A DNA stretch of 36,218 nt, taken from UBA4716 sp002438865 (GTDB lineage: Bacteria; Bacillota; Clostridia; UBA1381). The notes below the pieces were generated by a model. It had not been told where the DNA came from and made no database searches. It worked only from the letters and a program-made list of their open reading frames with translations. Every line of letters begins with the position of its first letter. The first letter of the stretch is position 1. A program made the translations under genes and the position numbers. Of this stretch, positions 14,052 to 23,355 are shown piece by piece. The stretch is taken from contig CALERO010000063.1 in NCBI GenBank assembly GCA_937907325.1, positions 1-36,218 on the forward strand, written 5' to 3'.

Positions 14052-15725
14052 GTGCGCAGATTTTTTATCGTGCTTGCGGCGGTGTTTGCGATTTTCACGG
14101 CAACGGCGTCGGCGGAGCGGACGGGCACGAAATATTTAAAGCATATAACGGGTTGGTACAGCGTTGACTGCGAGAAGATATACACCCCATCGGACAAGCT
14201 TACGTTTTATCTTGACAGCGGAGATTTCACGGCACAGCTCGGTGCGGAGGCAATGCCGATAAACACAACGGACAAAAAGCTTACATACTCGTCCTCGGAC
14301 GAAAGCATTGTAACGGTGGACGAAAACGGAACGGTCACCTCAAAAAACAAAGGCGGAGCGGCATCTGTTACGGTAAACTGCGGCGAAGTGTCGGCGGAAG
14401 TGCCGGTTGAGGTGGTGCGTGGCGTTACGGGAATATCGCTTTCACATACCGATCTCACATTTTACGCCGACAGACCGCAGTCTGCGGCACTGAAAGCAAC
14501 GGTATATCCGTCAGACGCAACGAACAAAAACGTAAAGTGGGCATCAAGCGACACGGCGGTTGCGGCTGTGGACGAAAACGGCACAATAACGCCGAGCGGA
14601 GTCGGAACTGCAACAGTGAGCGCAGTAACGGAGGACGGCGGATTTAAAGCGGAATGTACGGTTCGAGTGACAATCTATAATGTTCCAGTGCGTGCCGTGT
14701 TTATAGAAAACGCAGTTGAGGCAATAAGGATTGGCGGTGAATACAGGCTTACGGCGTACATATATCCGCAGAATGCACGCAATAAATATGTAGGCTGGTC
14801 GTCGGACAACACTTCGGTTGCGGAGGTTGACGGAAACGGAAACCTCCGGGGAATATCGGAGGGAAATGCGCTTATTCGTGCGGTATCGGCAAACGGTGCG
14901 GAGGATACGTTTACCGTAAATGTTGTTCCCGATGACGGAACGCCGTTTGAATACAGGATTATTTCAAGACCTGTTTCGGAACGCATAGCAGAGCTTTCCG
15001 TACCGGCGATTTATACGAATTACAAAATAACGCTTGCGGAGGCGGTGAAAAAACAGCTTGCGCAAAATCCCGTTACGTTTTCAAACAAAGCGTCGCCTGC
15101 ATCGTCGACGGAGGTGCAGAAGTACATTAATCCGGCAAACTATGCGTCCGGCAGCGCAAAGTACCAGTTTGCGCTTTTAAACGGAACAAACGGGTTGAGT
15201 GTTGAAACGCTTAACACATATTTAAGCAACAAAGGCGTGCTTAAGGGAAAGGGCAGTGTGTTTATCGATGCGTCAAAAAAGTACGGAGTGAGCGAGATAT
15301 ATCTTGCGGTGCATGCCGTTCTGGAATCGGGGAGCGGCACGTCAAGGCTTGCCTGCGGAATTGATTACAACGGCACAACCGTTTACAATATGTTCGGAAT
15401 AGGCGCATATGACAAAGACCCCGAAAACGAGGGCGCAAAATATGCATACGAGCATGGCTGGACAAGTGTTGACAGTGCAATATACGGCGGAGCAAAGTGG
15501 ATAAGCGAGAATTATATAAACGGTTCGTCAAAGCAGAATACGCTCTATAAAATGCGGTGGAATCCGTCAAATCCCGGTGTGCATCAGTATGCAACGGACG
15601 TTGCATGGGCGGTAAAGCAGGCAGGAACGCTGTACTCGCTGTTCGGCGCACTGCCGGAGTCAAATGTGAATTTTGACGTTCCCGTATACAAAGGGGAGAG
15701 TGAGTGTATTATTTCATATGAATAA
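14052..15725 (+). CDS. Secreted Big2-repeat endo-beta-N-acetylglucosaminidase (1)
   Basis: This is a 557-aa exported cell-wall hydrolase. The start is GTG at 14052, 8 bases after AAGGAG; a longer in-frame version would begin at a TTG inside the promoter. Residues 1-21 are a signal peptide (cleavage after ASA). Three bacterial Ig-like (Big2) domains follow at about 45-120, 123-205 and 208-290, each with a DENG/DGNG turn and a closing Gly-rich strand. The C-terminal glucosaminidase domain (about 385-545) carries the presumed catalytic Glu425 in AVLESGSGTS, plus YNMFGIGAY and YKMRWNP. Such enzymes cut the glycan between GlcNAc and MurNAc. A paralogue lies at 17970; between them sits murT-gatD. 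The Big2 domains probably bind the wall. Family call sure; exact bond specificity inferred. Confidence 0.9.
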   Translation: MRRFFIVLAAVFAIFTATASAERTGTKYLKHITGWYSVDCEKIYTPSDKLTFYLDSGDFTAQLGAEAMPINTTDKKLTYSSSDESIVTVDENGTVTSKNKGGAASVTVNCGEVSAEVPVEVVRGVTGISLSHTDLTFYADRPQSAALKATVYPSDATNKNVKWASSDTAVAAVDENGTITPSGVGTATVSAVTEDGGFKAECTVRVTIYNVPVRAVFIENAVEAIRIGGEYRLTAYIYPQNARNKYVGWSSDNTSVAEVDGNGNLRGISEGNALIRAVSANGAEDTFTVNVVPDDGTPFEYRIISRPVSERIAELSVPAIYTNYKITLAEAVKKQLAQNPVTFSNKASPASSTEVQKYINPANYASGSAKYQFALLNGTNGLSVETLNTYLSNKGVLKGKGSVFIDASKKYGVSEIYLAVHAVLESGSGTSRLACGIDYNGTTVYNMFGIGAYDKDPENEGAKYAYEHGWTSVDSAIYGGAKWISENYINGSSKQNTLYKMRWNPSNPGVHQYATDVAWAVKQAGTLYSLFGALPESNVNFDVPVYKGESECIISYE

Positions 15726-15731
15726 ATACTA

Positions 15732-15760
15732 TTGCAAAGACGGCAAAAACAGAGTATAAT
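15732..15760 (+). promoter_or_regulatory. Sigma-A promoter of murT-gatD
   Basis: TTGCAA at 15732-15737 and TATAAT at 15755-15760 are 17 bases apart. The 5' leader then contains a hairpin (CCTGTCGG with CCGACGGG, 15771-15796) ahead of the ribosome site. The role of that hairpin is unknown. Confidence 0.8.
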
Positions 15761-15824
15761 ATAACGTGAGCCTGTCGGAAATGCTTTGCCGACGGGCGAA
15801 AAAAGCAAAGGGGTCAGTATAAAT

Positions 15825-17156
15825 ATGATGAGATTACCGGCAATATGGTTGGGCAAGGCGCTCACCGCCGCAGGAAAGCTTATGGGGAAGAAATCCTCGT
15901 CAAGCCCGGGTGCATTTGCGCTAAAGCTTTGCCCGAACCTGGTAAGTGATTTAAACAAACGTATATCAAAAAAAATAATAGTCACCTGCGGAACAAACGG
16001 AAAAACAACCACAAACAATCTTTTGTGCAGTGCTCTCGAAGCAAAGGGCTATAAGGTTCTGTGCAACCGCCTGGGGGCGAATATGCTAAGCGGTATCGCA
16101 ACGGCGTATTTGCAGGAGGCGGATATATTCGGACGTCTTAAGGCGGACTATGCGTGCCTTGAAATAGACGAAGCATACACGCCGATTGTTTTTGAACAGG
16201 TGAAACCCGATATAATGGTTATAACAAATCTTTTCCGTGATCAGCTTGACCGCTACGGCGAGATAGACATAACCTCCGATATAATAAAGCGTGCGATAGA
16301 AAAAGTACCGTCCGTAAAGCTTTTGCTGAACGGCGACGATCCGCTCTGCACGCAGTTCGGCAAGCTTTCCGATGCAAAATATTACGGAATATCCGAAAAA
16401 GTTCTGCCGCAGACGAACGACACAAAAGAGGGACGTTTCTGCCCCGTGTGCGGCGAGGAACAGCGGTATAATTATTATCACTACAGCCAGCTGGGCGATT
16501 ATTACTGCCCGAAATGCGGATTTAAGCGCCCTGATATAGATTTTGACGTAACAAATGTACACCTCGGCACGGAAATGGCATTTGACATAAACGGTCAGCA
16601 TATGACCGTAAATTATAAGGGTTTTTACAATATATATAATCTTGCCGCAGTGTACGGCGTGCTTAATATTCTCGGCGAGGGTGCGGCGGATTTTGACGCA
16701 CTTTTGGCAAAATACAAACCGCAGATAGGCAGAATGCAGGAGTTTGCATTTAAAAAGCCGGTAATTCTGAGTCTTTCAAAGAACCCGGCGGGATTTAATC
16801 AGGCAATTGCCACTGTAAACGGCGACAAGCGCAAAAAGGACGTAATAGTCGCAATAAACGACAAAGCAAACGATGGACGTGACGTATCGTGGCTTTGGGA
16901 CGTGGACTTTGACAAAATAAAGGACGAAAACCTCAATATGCTCATAACAACGGGAATACGTCTTTGGGACATAAGCCTGCGTTTCAAATATGCGGACATA
17001 AACGTTGATATGATAACGCACGATATGAGAGCGGCTGTGAAAAATGCGCTTGCGTCCGACTCGGAAGCGGTGTATGTGCTTGTGAATTACACGGCGCTGT
17101 ACCCGACGGAGAGTGTATTGAATGAGCTGCTTAAAAATGACGGAAACGGAGATTGA
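15825..17156 (+). CDS. murT: Lipid II isoglutaminyl synthase, Mur-ligase subunit MurT
   Basis: MurT with GatD amidates the alpha-carboxyl of D-Glu in lipid II, using ammonia from glutamine. The protein is 443 aa, normal for the family. Seen in order: P-loop TCGTNGKTTT (54-63), CLEIDEA (111-117), the MurT-specific Cys4 zinc ribbon with Cys206, Cys209, Cys228 and Cys231, and a C-terminal domain with Asp353 in GRDVSWLWD. That Asp corresponds to the residue reported to complete the GatD catalytic triad in Staphylococcus and Streptococcus. Starts upstream of 15825 lack a ribosome site; AAAGGGG at 15807-15813 points to the ATG at 15825 or 15828. The stop is 4 bases before gatD, so the two are one operon. 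It acts at the inner face of the cytoplasmic membrane. Confidence 0.96.
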   Translation: MMRLPAIWLGKALTAAGKLMGKKSSSSPGAFALKLCPNLVSDLNKRISKKIIVTCGTNGKTTTNNLLCSALEAKGYKVLCNRLGANMLSGIATAYLQEADIFGRLKADYACLEIDEAYTPIVFEQVKPDIMVITNLFRDQLDRYGEIDITSDIIKRAIEKVPSVKLLLNGDDPLCTQFGKLSDAKYYGISEKVLPQTNDTKEGRFCPVCGEEQRYNYYHYSQLGDYYCPKCGFKRPDIDFDVTNVHLGTEMAFDINGQHMTVNYKGFYNIYNLAAVYGVLNILGEGAADFDALLAKYKPQIGRMQEFAFKKPVILSLSKNPAGFNQAIATVNGDKRKKDVIVAINDKANDGRDVSWLWDVDFDKIKDENLNMLITTGIRLWDISLRFKYADINVDMITHDMRAAVKNALASDSEAVYVLVNYTALYPTESVLNELLKNDGNGD

Positions 17157-17160
17157 TTAA

Positions 17161-17880
17161 ATGAAGATAAAAATACTGCATCTCTATCCCGATTTGCTTA
17201 ACCTGTACGGCGACAGGGGAAATATAGAATGCTTGAAAAAGCGGCTTTTGTGGCGGGGGATAGACGCCGAATGTGCCGAATACACCTGCGAAAGCAAGGA
17301 TTTTGATTTGTCGGACTGCGATATAGTATTTCTCGGCGGCGGAAGCGACAGAGAGCAAAAGCTTGTATGTGAAAGGCTTCTCGGACACCGAAAGGAAATA
17401 AGCGAATTTGTCGAAAACGGCGGCTCGCTCGTTGCGGTGTGCGGAGGGTATCAGCTTTTGGGCGAGTATTACAAGCTTGAAAACGAAACCATAGAGGGTC
17501 TGGGAATACTCGATATATACACCGTTCAAGGCAAGGGACGCCTTATCGGAAATATAGTGCTTGAATCGGACATTGCCGGAAAAATAGTCGGTTTTGAAAA
17601 CCACGGCGGAAGAACATATATAGGAAAGCACACTCCGCTCGGACGTGTGCTGTACGGAAACGGTAATTCCGACAATTGCGGATATGAGGGCGTAATTTAC
17701 AAAAATGTGGTAGCCACATACCTGCACGGACCGCTGTTTCCGAAAAATCCCAAGCTGTGCGATTATGTGCTTACAAATGCACTCAAGAAAAAATACCCTG
17801 AATTTACAGAGCTTTCACCTCTTGACGATACGCTGGAAATAACAGCGAACAATTATATAGCGGAACGCTTTAAAAAGTAA
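17161..17880 (+). CDS. gatD: Lipid II isoglutaminyl synthase, glutamine amidotransferase subunit GatD
   Basis: GatD is the class I glutaminase partner of MurT: it releases ammonia from glutamine for lipid II amidation. The 239-aa protein has the nucleophile Cys94 in AVCGGYQ and catalytic His189 in ATYLHGP. These are the same residue numbers as in the Staphylococcus aureus enzyme, as I recall it. Arg127 in GKGR is a candidate for the glutamine-selecting Arg. Like other GatD proteins it lacks a separate Glu of the triad, which MurT supplies. It starts 4 bases after murT. Only a weak AT hairpin (AAAAAGT/ACTTTTT) follows the stop before the promoter of the next gene. Confidence 0.97.
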   Translation: MKIKILHLYPDLLNLYGDRGNIECLKKRLLWRGIDAECAEYTCESKDFDLSDCDIVFLGGGSDREQKLVCERLLGHRKEISEFVENGGSLVAVCGGYQLLGEYYKLENETIEGLGILDIYTVQGKGRLIGNIVLESDIAGKIVGFENHGGRTYIGKHTPLGRVLYGNGNSDNCGYEGVIYKNVVATYLHGPLFPKNPKLCDYVLTNALKKKYPEFTELSPLDDTLEITANNYIAERFKK

Positions 17881-17908
17881 ACTTTTTTTGAATAATTCAT
17901 TGAATTTG

Positions 17909-17936
17909 TTGACTTTTTGACGTATGCTGTTATAAT
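17909..17936 (+). promoter_or_regulatory. Sigma-A promoter of the second glucosaminidase gene
   Basis: TTGACT at 17909-17914 and TATAAT at 17931-17936 are 16 bases apart, 33 bases before the start codon. AGAGGG gives the ribosome site. Confidence 0.75.
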
Positions 17937-17969
17937 AGCGTATAGTTAATCAATGTCAAGAGGGATTTT

Positions 17970-19745
17970 ATGAATATAAATATAAAAAGAGCGGATATAA
18001 TAACGCCCTTAAAAGCTTATAAATATAAAATACTCGTGTTTTTAACCACGCTGATGGCGGGAGTCGTTATACTTTCGTCGGTTGCAGTCATAACCACAGA
18101 CATAAGCGCAACGCTGAAAAGGCGTGCGGCTCACGGCGAGTATGCTATGGTACTGCCGCATTATTCAAGCTTTGATTTTTCGGATTTTCACTCGGCGATA
18201 AAGCCGAGCTGGAAAGAGGAAACCTTAAAGCTTACGGACGGCAGAGCGGTTACAAAAATCCATGCAAACGTTTATCCGATAAATCTGCGTAATGTAAGCA
18301 TTACATACGCTTCGGACAATGAGAACGTTGCAGCGGTGGACGAAAACGGAAACATAGAGGCAAAAAATCCGGGTGCGGCAAAGATAAAGATAGTTGCCGA
18401 CAACGGAGAGCGGCATATGGAGACTGAGGCTGAACTGACCGTTGTACAGCCGGTGACGGGATTGTTTATGCCCGAAACAACGGTTACGCTGTACAAGGGA
18501 AGTGCCGGACAGCTTTTAAAGTGCGAAACAGTACCGCAGAATGCGACAAATCAGAATATGGTATGGCAGAGCAAAAACGAAAAGGTCGTAACGGTTGACA
18601 ATAACGGGCACGTAAAGCCTGTCGGTTTGGGTATGGCGGAGGTTGTTGCTAAAAGCGACGACGGCGGATTTGAGGCAAAATGCTATGTGACGGTTGTGAA
18701 TTATTCGGTTGACGTGAACAGCGTAAGCATAAAGAACGATTATAAAGAGGACGCATATCTGCGTGTGGGCGAGGCGATAAATCTCGTGACGGAAACAGAG
18801 CCTGAAAACGCAAGAAACAAAACTCTTAAATGGACGAGCAGTAATATTGCCGCCGCAACCGTCAGCCAGACGGGGCGTGTGCTTGCGAGAGGCGTCGGAA
18901 AAACCACGATAACCGTTTCTTCGGTAAACGGAAAAACGGATACGTTTAATCTTACGGTACAGCCGGGAGTTGTGCGTGATCCGTTTAATCTCAACGGCGG
19001 AGAAACGTACACAAGCGGCGGAGTGACGTACACGGCGTACAATATGTCGCTTTTGGATATGACCGCAATACAGATGAACAGCAATCCCGTTCCGCACAAG
19101 GGCGGTTCTGCGGCATCGTATGACGAGGTAAAAACAGCGCTTGATCCGGGTGCATACAGTAACGGAGCGTATAAGTATCAGTTCCTTGACCTTTCGTACA
19201 CGAACGGAATAAGCGAGGAGTCGCTGAATGCTTTCCTTGCCGATAAGGGTATTTTACGGGGACACGGCGCCGACTTTATAGCGGCGGCGAGAGCATACAA
19301 TGTTTCGGAGGTATATCTTGTTGCACATGCGTGCCTTGAAACAGGAAACGGCACGTCCACGCTGGCGAACGGCGTGCTCGTGGGCGGTGTGACTGTATAC
19401 AATGTATACGGAATAGGCGCATACGATTCGGGTGCGGTATTCTACGGCTCAAGAAAGGCATACCAGGAGGGTTGGACGGACGTATCGTCAGCAATAATGG
19501 GCGGTGCGCAGTGGATAAGCAGTCATTATATCAATACTGCTTACGGCAGACAGAACACACTCTATAAGATGCGGTGGAATCCCGATAATCCGAGCGAGCA
19601 TCAGTATGCGACGGATATTGAATGGGCAACTCAGCAGGCGGTTAATATAGAGAGAATATTCAGAATGTTCCCCGAAGCCGTAAAATCATATGATGTACCG
19701 GTGTACAACGATACGGCGGCAGTTGCGATAGATACAAGCAATTAA
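17970..19745 (+). CDS. Membrane-anchored Big2-repeat endo-beta-N-acetylglucosaminidase (2)
   Basis: This 591-aa protein is a paralogue of the enzyme at 14052, with the same plan of three Big2 domains and a C-terminal glucosaminidase domain. The N-terminus differs: a basic stretch then one hydrophobic helix (about residues 21-45) with no clear cleavage site, so it is probably held in the membrane as a signal anchor. Catalytic Glu457 lies in ACLETGNGTS. YNVYGIGAY and YKMRWNPDNP match the paralogue closely. The Big2 units end at about residue 330, before a linker with the NGGETY stretch. It has its own promoter and is closed by a strong terminator. The secreted and anchored pair around murT-gatD suggests duplication followed by division of labour in wall turnover. 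Confidence 0.9.
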   Translation: MNINIKRADIITPLKAYKYKILVFLTTLMAGVVILSSVAVITTDISATLKRRAAHGEYAMVLPHYSSFDFSDFHSAIKPSWKEETLKLTDGRAVTKIHANVYPINLRNVSITYASDNENVAAVDENGNIEAKNPGAAKIKIVADNGERHMETEAELTVVQPVTGLFMPETTVTLYKGSAGQLLKCETVPQNATNQNMVWQSKNEKVVTVDNNGHVKPVGLGMAEVVAKSDDGGFEAKCYVTVVNYSVDVNSVSIKNDYKEDAYLRVGEAINLVTETEPENARNKTLKWTSSNIAAATVSQTGRVLARGVGKTTITVSSVNGKTDTFNLTVQPGVVRDPFNLNGGETYTSGGVTYTAYNMSLLDMTAIQMNSNPVPHKGGSAASYDEVKTALDPGAYSNGAYKYQFLDLSYTNGISEESLNAFLADKGILRGHGADFIAAARAYNVSEVYLVAHACLETGNGTSTLANGVLVGGVTVYNVYGIGAYDSGAVFYGSRKAYQEGWTDVSSAIMGGAQWISSHYINTAYGRQNTLYKMRWNPDNPSEHQYATDIEWATQQAVNIERIFRMFPEAVKSYDVPVYNDTAAVAIDTSN

Positions 19746-19775
19746 AAAAAGAAGCTGTAAAGCTTCTTTTTTTAA
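19742..19775. terminator. Strong terminator after the second glucosaminidase
   Basis: TTAAAAAAAGAAGCT (19742-19756) and AGCTTCTTTTTTTAA (19761-19775) form a perfect 15-bp stem with a GTAA loop. The A- and T-runs allow it to act in both directions. Confidence 0.92.
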
Positions 19776-19909
19776 TATCATAATAAACAAAAAGACAAAG
19801 CAAATTTGATACATTGTGCCGAGCAAAATAATGTTTACGGAAGGGGGATAGGGGGTAAAAAATAAATAATAAACTTCCGGTTGAAAATCGGAACGAAGGG
19901 AGCAGGACT

Positions 19910-21976
19910 ATGAAAGAGTATAAAATGGACGAAATCAGAAACGTTGTAATAACGGGACACGGAAAGTGCGGAAAAACCACGCTTACGGAGGCTATGCTTT
20001 TTAACGCAAAGGCAACGGATCGTTTGGGAAAGACTGCCGACGGTACAACCGTTACCGACTGTGACCCCGAGGAAATCAAAAGACAGTTTTCCGTTTCTGC
20101 GGCTGTTGCGCCGATAGAATGGAAGGATATGAAATATAATATAATCGATACGCCGGGATTTTTTGATTTTGCGGGCGAGGTAAAGGAGGGCGTGCGTGCC
20201 GCAGACAGTGCGCTTGTCGTAATGAGCGGCAGAAGCGGAGTTTCGGTGGGGACGGAGCAGACTTTTGAATATGCACGCCAAAGAGGTATACCGATAATGT
20301 TTTTCGTAAACAAAATCGATGATGACCGTGCCGATTATCAGAAAACGCTCGAACAGATGAAAGAGGTGTTCGGAAAGTCGGTAACGCCGTTTGTTTACCC
20401 AATACGTGAGGGTGATGAGTTCAAAGGCTTTGTTGATATAGTTGATATGACTGCACGCCGTTATGACGGAATATACAGGGTTGAAATTCCCGTCCCGGAC
20501 GGTATGGCGGAGGTTGTGGCGCCTTTGAGAGATATGATAATGGAGGCTGTTGCCGAAACGGATGAGGAATTAATGAACAAATACTTCAACGGCGAGGAAT
20601 TTACCGTTGACGAAATAAAGGGCGCAATAAGAAAAGGCGTCAAGGATGGAAGCATATACCCCGTATACTGCGGAAGCGGACAGGACAATATAGGCGTGCG
20701 CTCGCTTATGGACGGTATCGGAAAATATCTTCCCGCCCCGTCGGAAATCGAGGAGATTGCTCACTCGGCAGACAACGGCGAACCGATAGAGGTTGTTCAG
20801 AGTGAGGAGGAAACAACCGCCGCAATAGTATTTAAGACGATTGCTGACCCGTATGTGGGAAAAATGTCGCTTTTCAGAGTTTACTCGGGCGATATTCATT
20901 CGGACAGTGTGCTTTACAATCCTAATCGTGGCTGTAACGAGAAGATAGGCAAGGTATTTAACCTGTGCGGTAAAAAACAGCTTGAAGCTTCAAGGATAAA
21001 AGCCGGCGATATAGGCTGTACGGCAAAGCTTGAAAATACAAAAACAGGCGACACTCTGTGCGATAAGGACAAGAATATAATCCTTACGGGTATAGAGTTC
21101 CCCAATCCCGTGCTGTCAATGGCTGTAGAGCCTATGGCAAAGGGCGATGAGGAAAAGATAATATCGGGACTTACAAAACTTACCGATGAGGATCCGTCGT
21201 TTACCGTTACGACCAATTCGGAAACAAAGCAGACTCTCATAAACGGTCAGGGCGAACAGCACATAGATGTTATTGTAAGCAAATTAAACAGCAAATACGG
21301 AATAAACGTAAAGCTGTCCGACCCGATAGTGCCGTACCGTGAAACGATAACGGGCACGGCAGAGGTTGAAGGAAAGCACAAGAAACAGTCGGGCGGACAC
21401 GGTCAGTACGGTCATGTAAAGATCAGATTTGAACCGGGTATAATGGAGGATATGGTCTTTGAGGAGAGCGTATTCGGCGGAAGCGTTCCGAAAAACTACT
21501 TCCCGGCGGTTGAAAAGGGACTGCGTGATTCCTGCCTGCACGGCGTTCTGGCAGGATACCCCGTGGTAAACTTAAAGGCAACCCTGCTTGACGGCTCGTA
21601 TCACCCCGTAGACTCGTCCGAAATGGCGTTCAAAACGGCGGCGTCAATAGCGTATAAAGAGGGTATGAAACAGGCAAAACCCGTATTGCTCGAACCTGTG
21701 GGCTATCTTAAGGCATACGTGCCCGAAAGCATAATGGGCGACGTTATAGGAGACATAAACAAGCGCCGTGGAAGAATAATGGGTATGGGCGAAAGCGACA
21801 AGCCGGGACTTAATATGGTTGAGGCGGAAGTGCCGATGGCGGAAATGTTCAGATATGCTGTCGATTTAAGGTCGATGAGCCGTGGCAGAGGAATGTTTAC
21901 GTTTGAGTTTGTGCGCTATGAGCAGACTCCTCAGAATATAGCCGAAAAAATAATAGCCAATACAAATAAGGAATAA
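19910..21976 (+). CDS. Elongation factor G-like translational GTPase
   Basis: This is a 688-aa five-domain GTPase of the EF-G-like class, not the main fusA product. The P-loop is GHGKCGKTTL (16-25), where standard EF-G has a His-(Ile/Val)-Asp-Ala-Gly-Lys form. Switch II is DTPGFFDF and the guanine motif is VNKID. Domain IV includes KQSGGHGQYGHV, and the C-terminal domain V includes VPMAEMFRYAVDLRSMSRGRG as in EF-G. It lacks the short length of Tet(M)-type protection proteins. No rpsL, rpsG or tuf genes are adjacent, unlike the classic fusA operon. Paralogues of this kind are found in many bacteria, and their role (recycling, stress or none in elongation) is unsettled. GGGAG upstream supports the start, with a weak TTGATA-17-TAATGT promoter around 19808-19836. 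Confidence 0.9.
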   Translation: MKEYKMDEIRNVVITGHGKCGKTTLTEAMLFNAKATDRLGKTADGTTVTDCDPEEIKRQFSVSAAVAPIEWKDMKYNIIDTPGFFDFAGEVKEGVRAADSALVVMSGRSGVSVGTEQTFEYARQRGIPIMFFVNKIDDDRADYQKTLEQMKEVFGKSVTPFVYPIREGDEFKGFVDIVDMTARRYDGIYRVEIPVPDGMAEVVAPLRDMIMEAVAETDEELMNKYFNGEEFTVDEIKGAIRKGVKDGSIYPVYCGSGQDNIGVRSLMDGIGKYLPAPSEIEEIAHSADNGEPIEVVQSEEETTAAIVFKTIADPYVGKMSLFRVYSGDIHSDSVLYNPNRGCNEKIGKVFNLCGKKQLEASRIKAGDIGCTAKLENTKTGDTLCDKDKNIILTGIEFPNPVLSMAVEPMAKGDEEKIISGLTKLTDEDPSFTVTTNSETKQTLINGQGEQHIDVIVSKLNSKYGINVKLSDPIVPYRETITGTAEVEGKHKKQSGGHGQYGHVKIRFEPGIMEDMVFEESVFGGSVPKNYFPAVEKGLRDSCLHGVLAGYPVVNLKATLLDGSYHPVDSSEMAFKTAASIAYKEGMKQAKPVLLEPVGYLKAYVPESIMGDVIGDINKRRGRIMGMGESDKPGLNMVEAEVPMAEMFRYAVDLRSMSRGRGMFTFEFVRYEQTPQNIAEKIIANTNKE

Positions 21977-22185
21977 TAAGGAGCATTATAGGCACTTTGA
22001 CAGGGGTGTTTACTATGTTTGTTTATTATCACTAAATAAAAAATGCATTTTTGTGAATTATAAGAATAACAATTTCGGATAAAATGTGTTATTATGTTAG
22101 TGTATTATAAATGTCATGAAAAATGCGTTTGTGCCAAAATGTCAGCACAAAAATTTTCATAAGTATGAGAGGGGAATTCATAGAA

Positions 22186-23298
22186 ATGGCAGATTTACAG
22201 TTAAAGCACGTGTACAAAAGATACGCAGGCGGAGTTACTGCAGTCGGTGACTTTTGTCTCGATATCGAAGACAAGGAATTCATAATTCTTGTCGGACCTT
22301 CAGGCTGCGGTAAGTCAACAACTTTGAGAATGATCGCAGGTCTTGAGGAAATTTCGGAGGGTGAATTATATATCGGCGGCAAGCTGGTAAACGATGTTGC
22401 TCCGAAGGACAGAGATATAGCAATGGTTTTCCAGAACTATGCTCTTTATCCGCATATGACGGTTTTTGAGAATATGGCGTTTGCCTTAAAGCTCAGAAAG
22501 ACTCCGAAAGATGAAATTAAGAGAAGAGTTATGGAAGCAGCAAAAATTCTTGATATTGAGCATTTGCTTGACAGAAAGCCAAAGGCTTTGTCGGGCGGTC
22601 AGAGACAGCGTGTTGCTATGGGTCGTGCCATTGTCCGCAGTCCTAAAGTATTCCTTATGGACGAACCGCTTTCAAACCTGGATGCAAAGCTCAGAGTTGC
22701 AATGAGAACAGAAATAAAGAAGCTGCATAACAGACTTCAGACAACGTTCATATACGTAACTCATGACCAGACGGAAGCTATGACGATGGGTACTCGTATC
22801 GTTGTAATGAAAGACGGTATCATTCAGCAGGTTGACTCGCCGATTAATCTTTACACAAGTCCGTGCAACCTCTTTGTTGCAGGATTTATCGGATCACCGC
22901 AGATGAACTTCATGAACGTAACCCTTAATAAAGAGGGCGAGGACGTTTATGCTTGCTTCGGTGATGAAAAGATTAAGATACCCGAGGGCAAGGCTTCAAA
23001 GCCCGGTTTCTCGGACTATATCGGCAAGGAAGTTATTATGGGTATCAGACCTGAAGATATTCATGATGATGAAGTATTCCTTTCTACATATCCGGATGCT
23101 GTATGTAACGCATATGTGGAAGTAACGGAAATGCTCGGCGCTGAAACGTATCTGTATCTTAAGATTAACGATACGCAGTTCACTGCAAGAGTTCATCAGC
23201 GTTCAAATTCAAAGCTCGGTGACAGCATCAAGGTTGGATTTGACGCAAATAAGCTTCACTTCTTCGATAAAGATACAGAGCTTACAATTATTAACTGA
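22186..23298 (+). CDS. msmK: Sugar ABC transporter ATPase, MsmK/UgpC/MalK family
   Basis: This 370-aa ATPase powers carbohydrate importers. Walker A is GPSGCGKST (37-45), Q-loop Gln83, signature LSGGQRQR (135-142) and Walker B VFLMDEP (155-161), followed by the THDQTEAM switch. The C-terminal 130 residues form the regulatory TOBE/OB region (GSPQMNFMNV, GIRPEDIHDD) typical of MalK-like proteins. The in-frame upstream extension lacks a ribosome site; GAGAGGGG points to ATG at 22186. It stands alone, without permease or binding-protein genes. Such ATPases often serve several transporters, and the binding-protein operon at 34745 is a candidate client. A 14-bp AT palindrome (22039-22052) lies upstream, and a strong terminator follows. 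Confidence 0.95.
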   Translation: MADLQLKHVYKRYAGGVTAVGDFCLDIEDKEFIILVGPSGCGKSTTLRMIAGLEEISEGELYIGGKLVNDVAPKDRDIAMVFQNYALYPHMTVFENMAFALKLRKTPKDEIKRRVMEAAKILDIEHLLDRKPKALSGGQRQRVAMGRAIVRSPKVFLMDEPLSNLDAKLRVAMRTEIKKLHNRLQTTFIYVTHDQTEAMTMGTRIVVMKDGIIQQVDSPINLYTSPCNLFVAGFIGSPQMNFMNVTLNKEGEDVYACFGDEKIKIPEGKASKPGFSDYIGKEVIMGIRPEDIHDDEVFLSTYPDAVCNAYVEVTEMLGAETYLYLKINDTQFTARVHQRSNSKLGDSIKVGFDANKLHFFDKDTELTIIN

Positions 23299-23312
23299 TT
23301 ATGATTTGACAG

Positions 23313-23349
23313 GGGCTGTAAAAAGTAACTTTTTACAGCCCTCTTTTTG
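23313..23349 (+). terminator. Terminator of the msmK-like gene
   Basis: GGGCTGTAAAAAGT (23313-23326) and ACTTTTTACAGCCC (23328-23341) form a perfect inverted repeat, followed by TCTTTTTGTT. The centre pairs tightly, so the real loop is probably AGTAACT or similar. Confidence 0.9.
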
Positions 23350-23355
23350 TTGATT

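Noticed and set aside
19910..21976. Tetracycline ribosome-protection protein
   Set aside because: The length and domain pattern fit an EF-G-like paralogue better than Tet(M)-type proteins, and there is no resistance-gene context.
22117..22140. Catabolite-response (cre) site before the msmK-like gene
   Set aside because: The sequence around TGAAAAATGCGTTT resembles cre, but the central CG is displaced by two positions.
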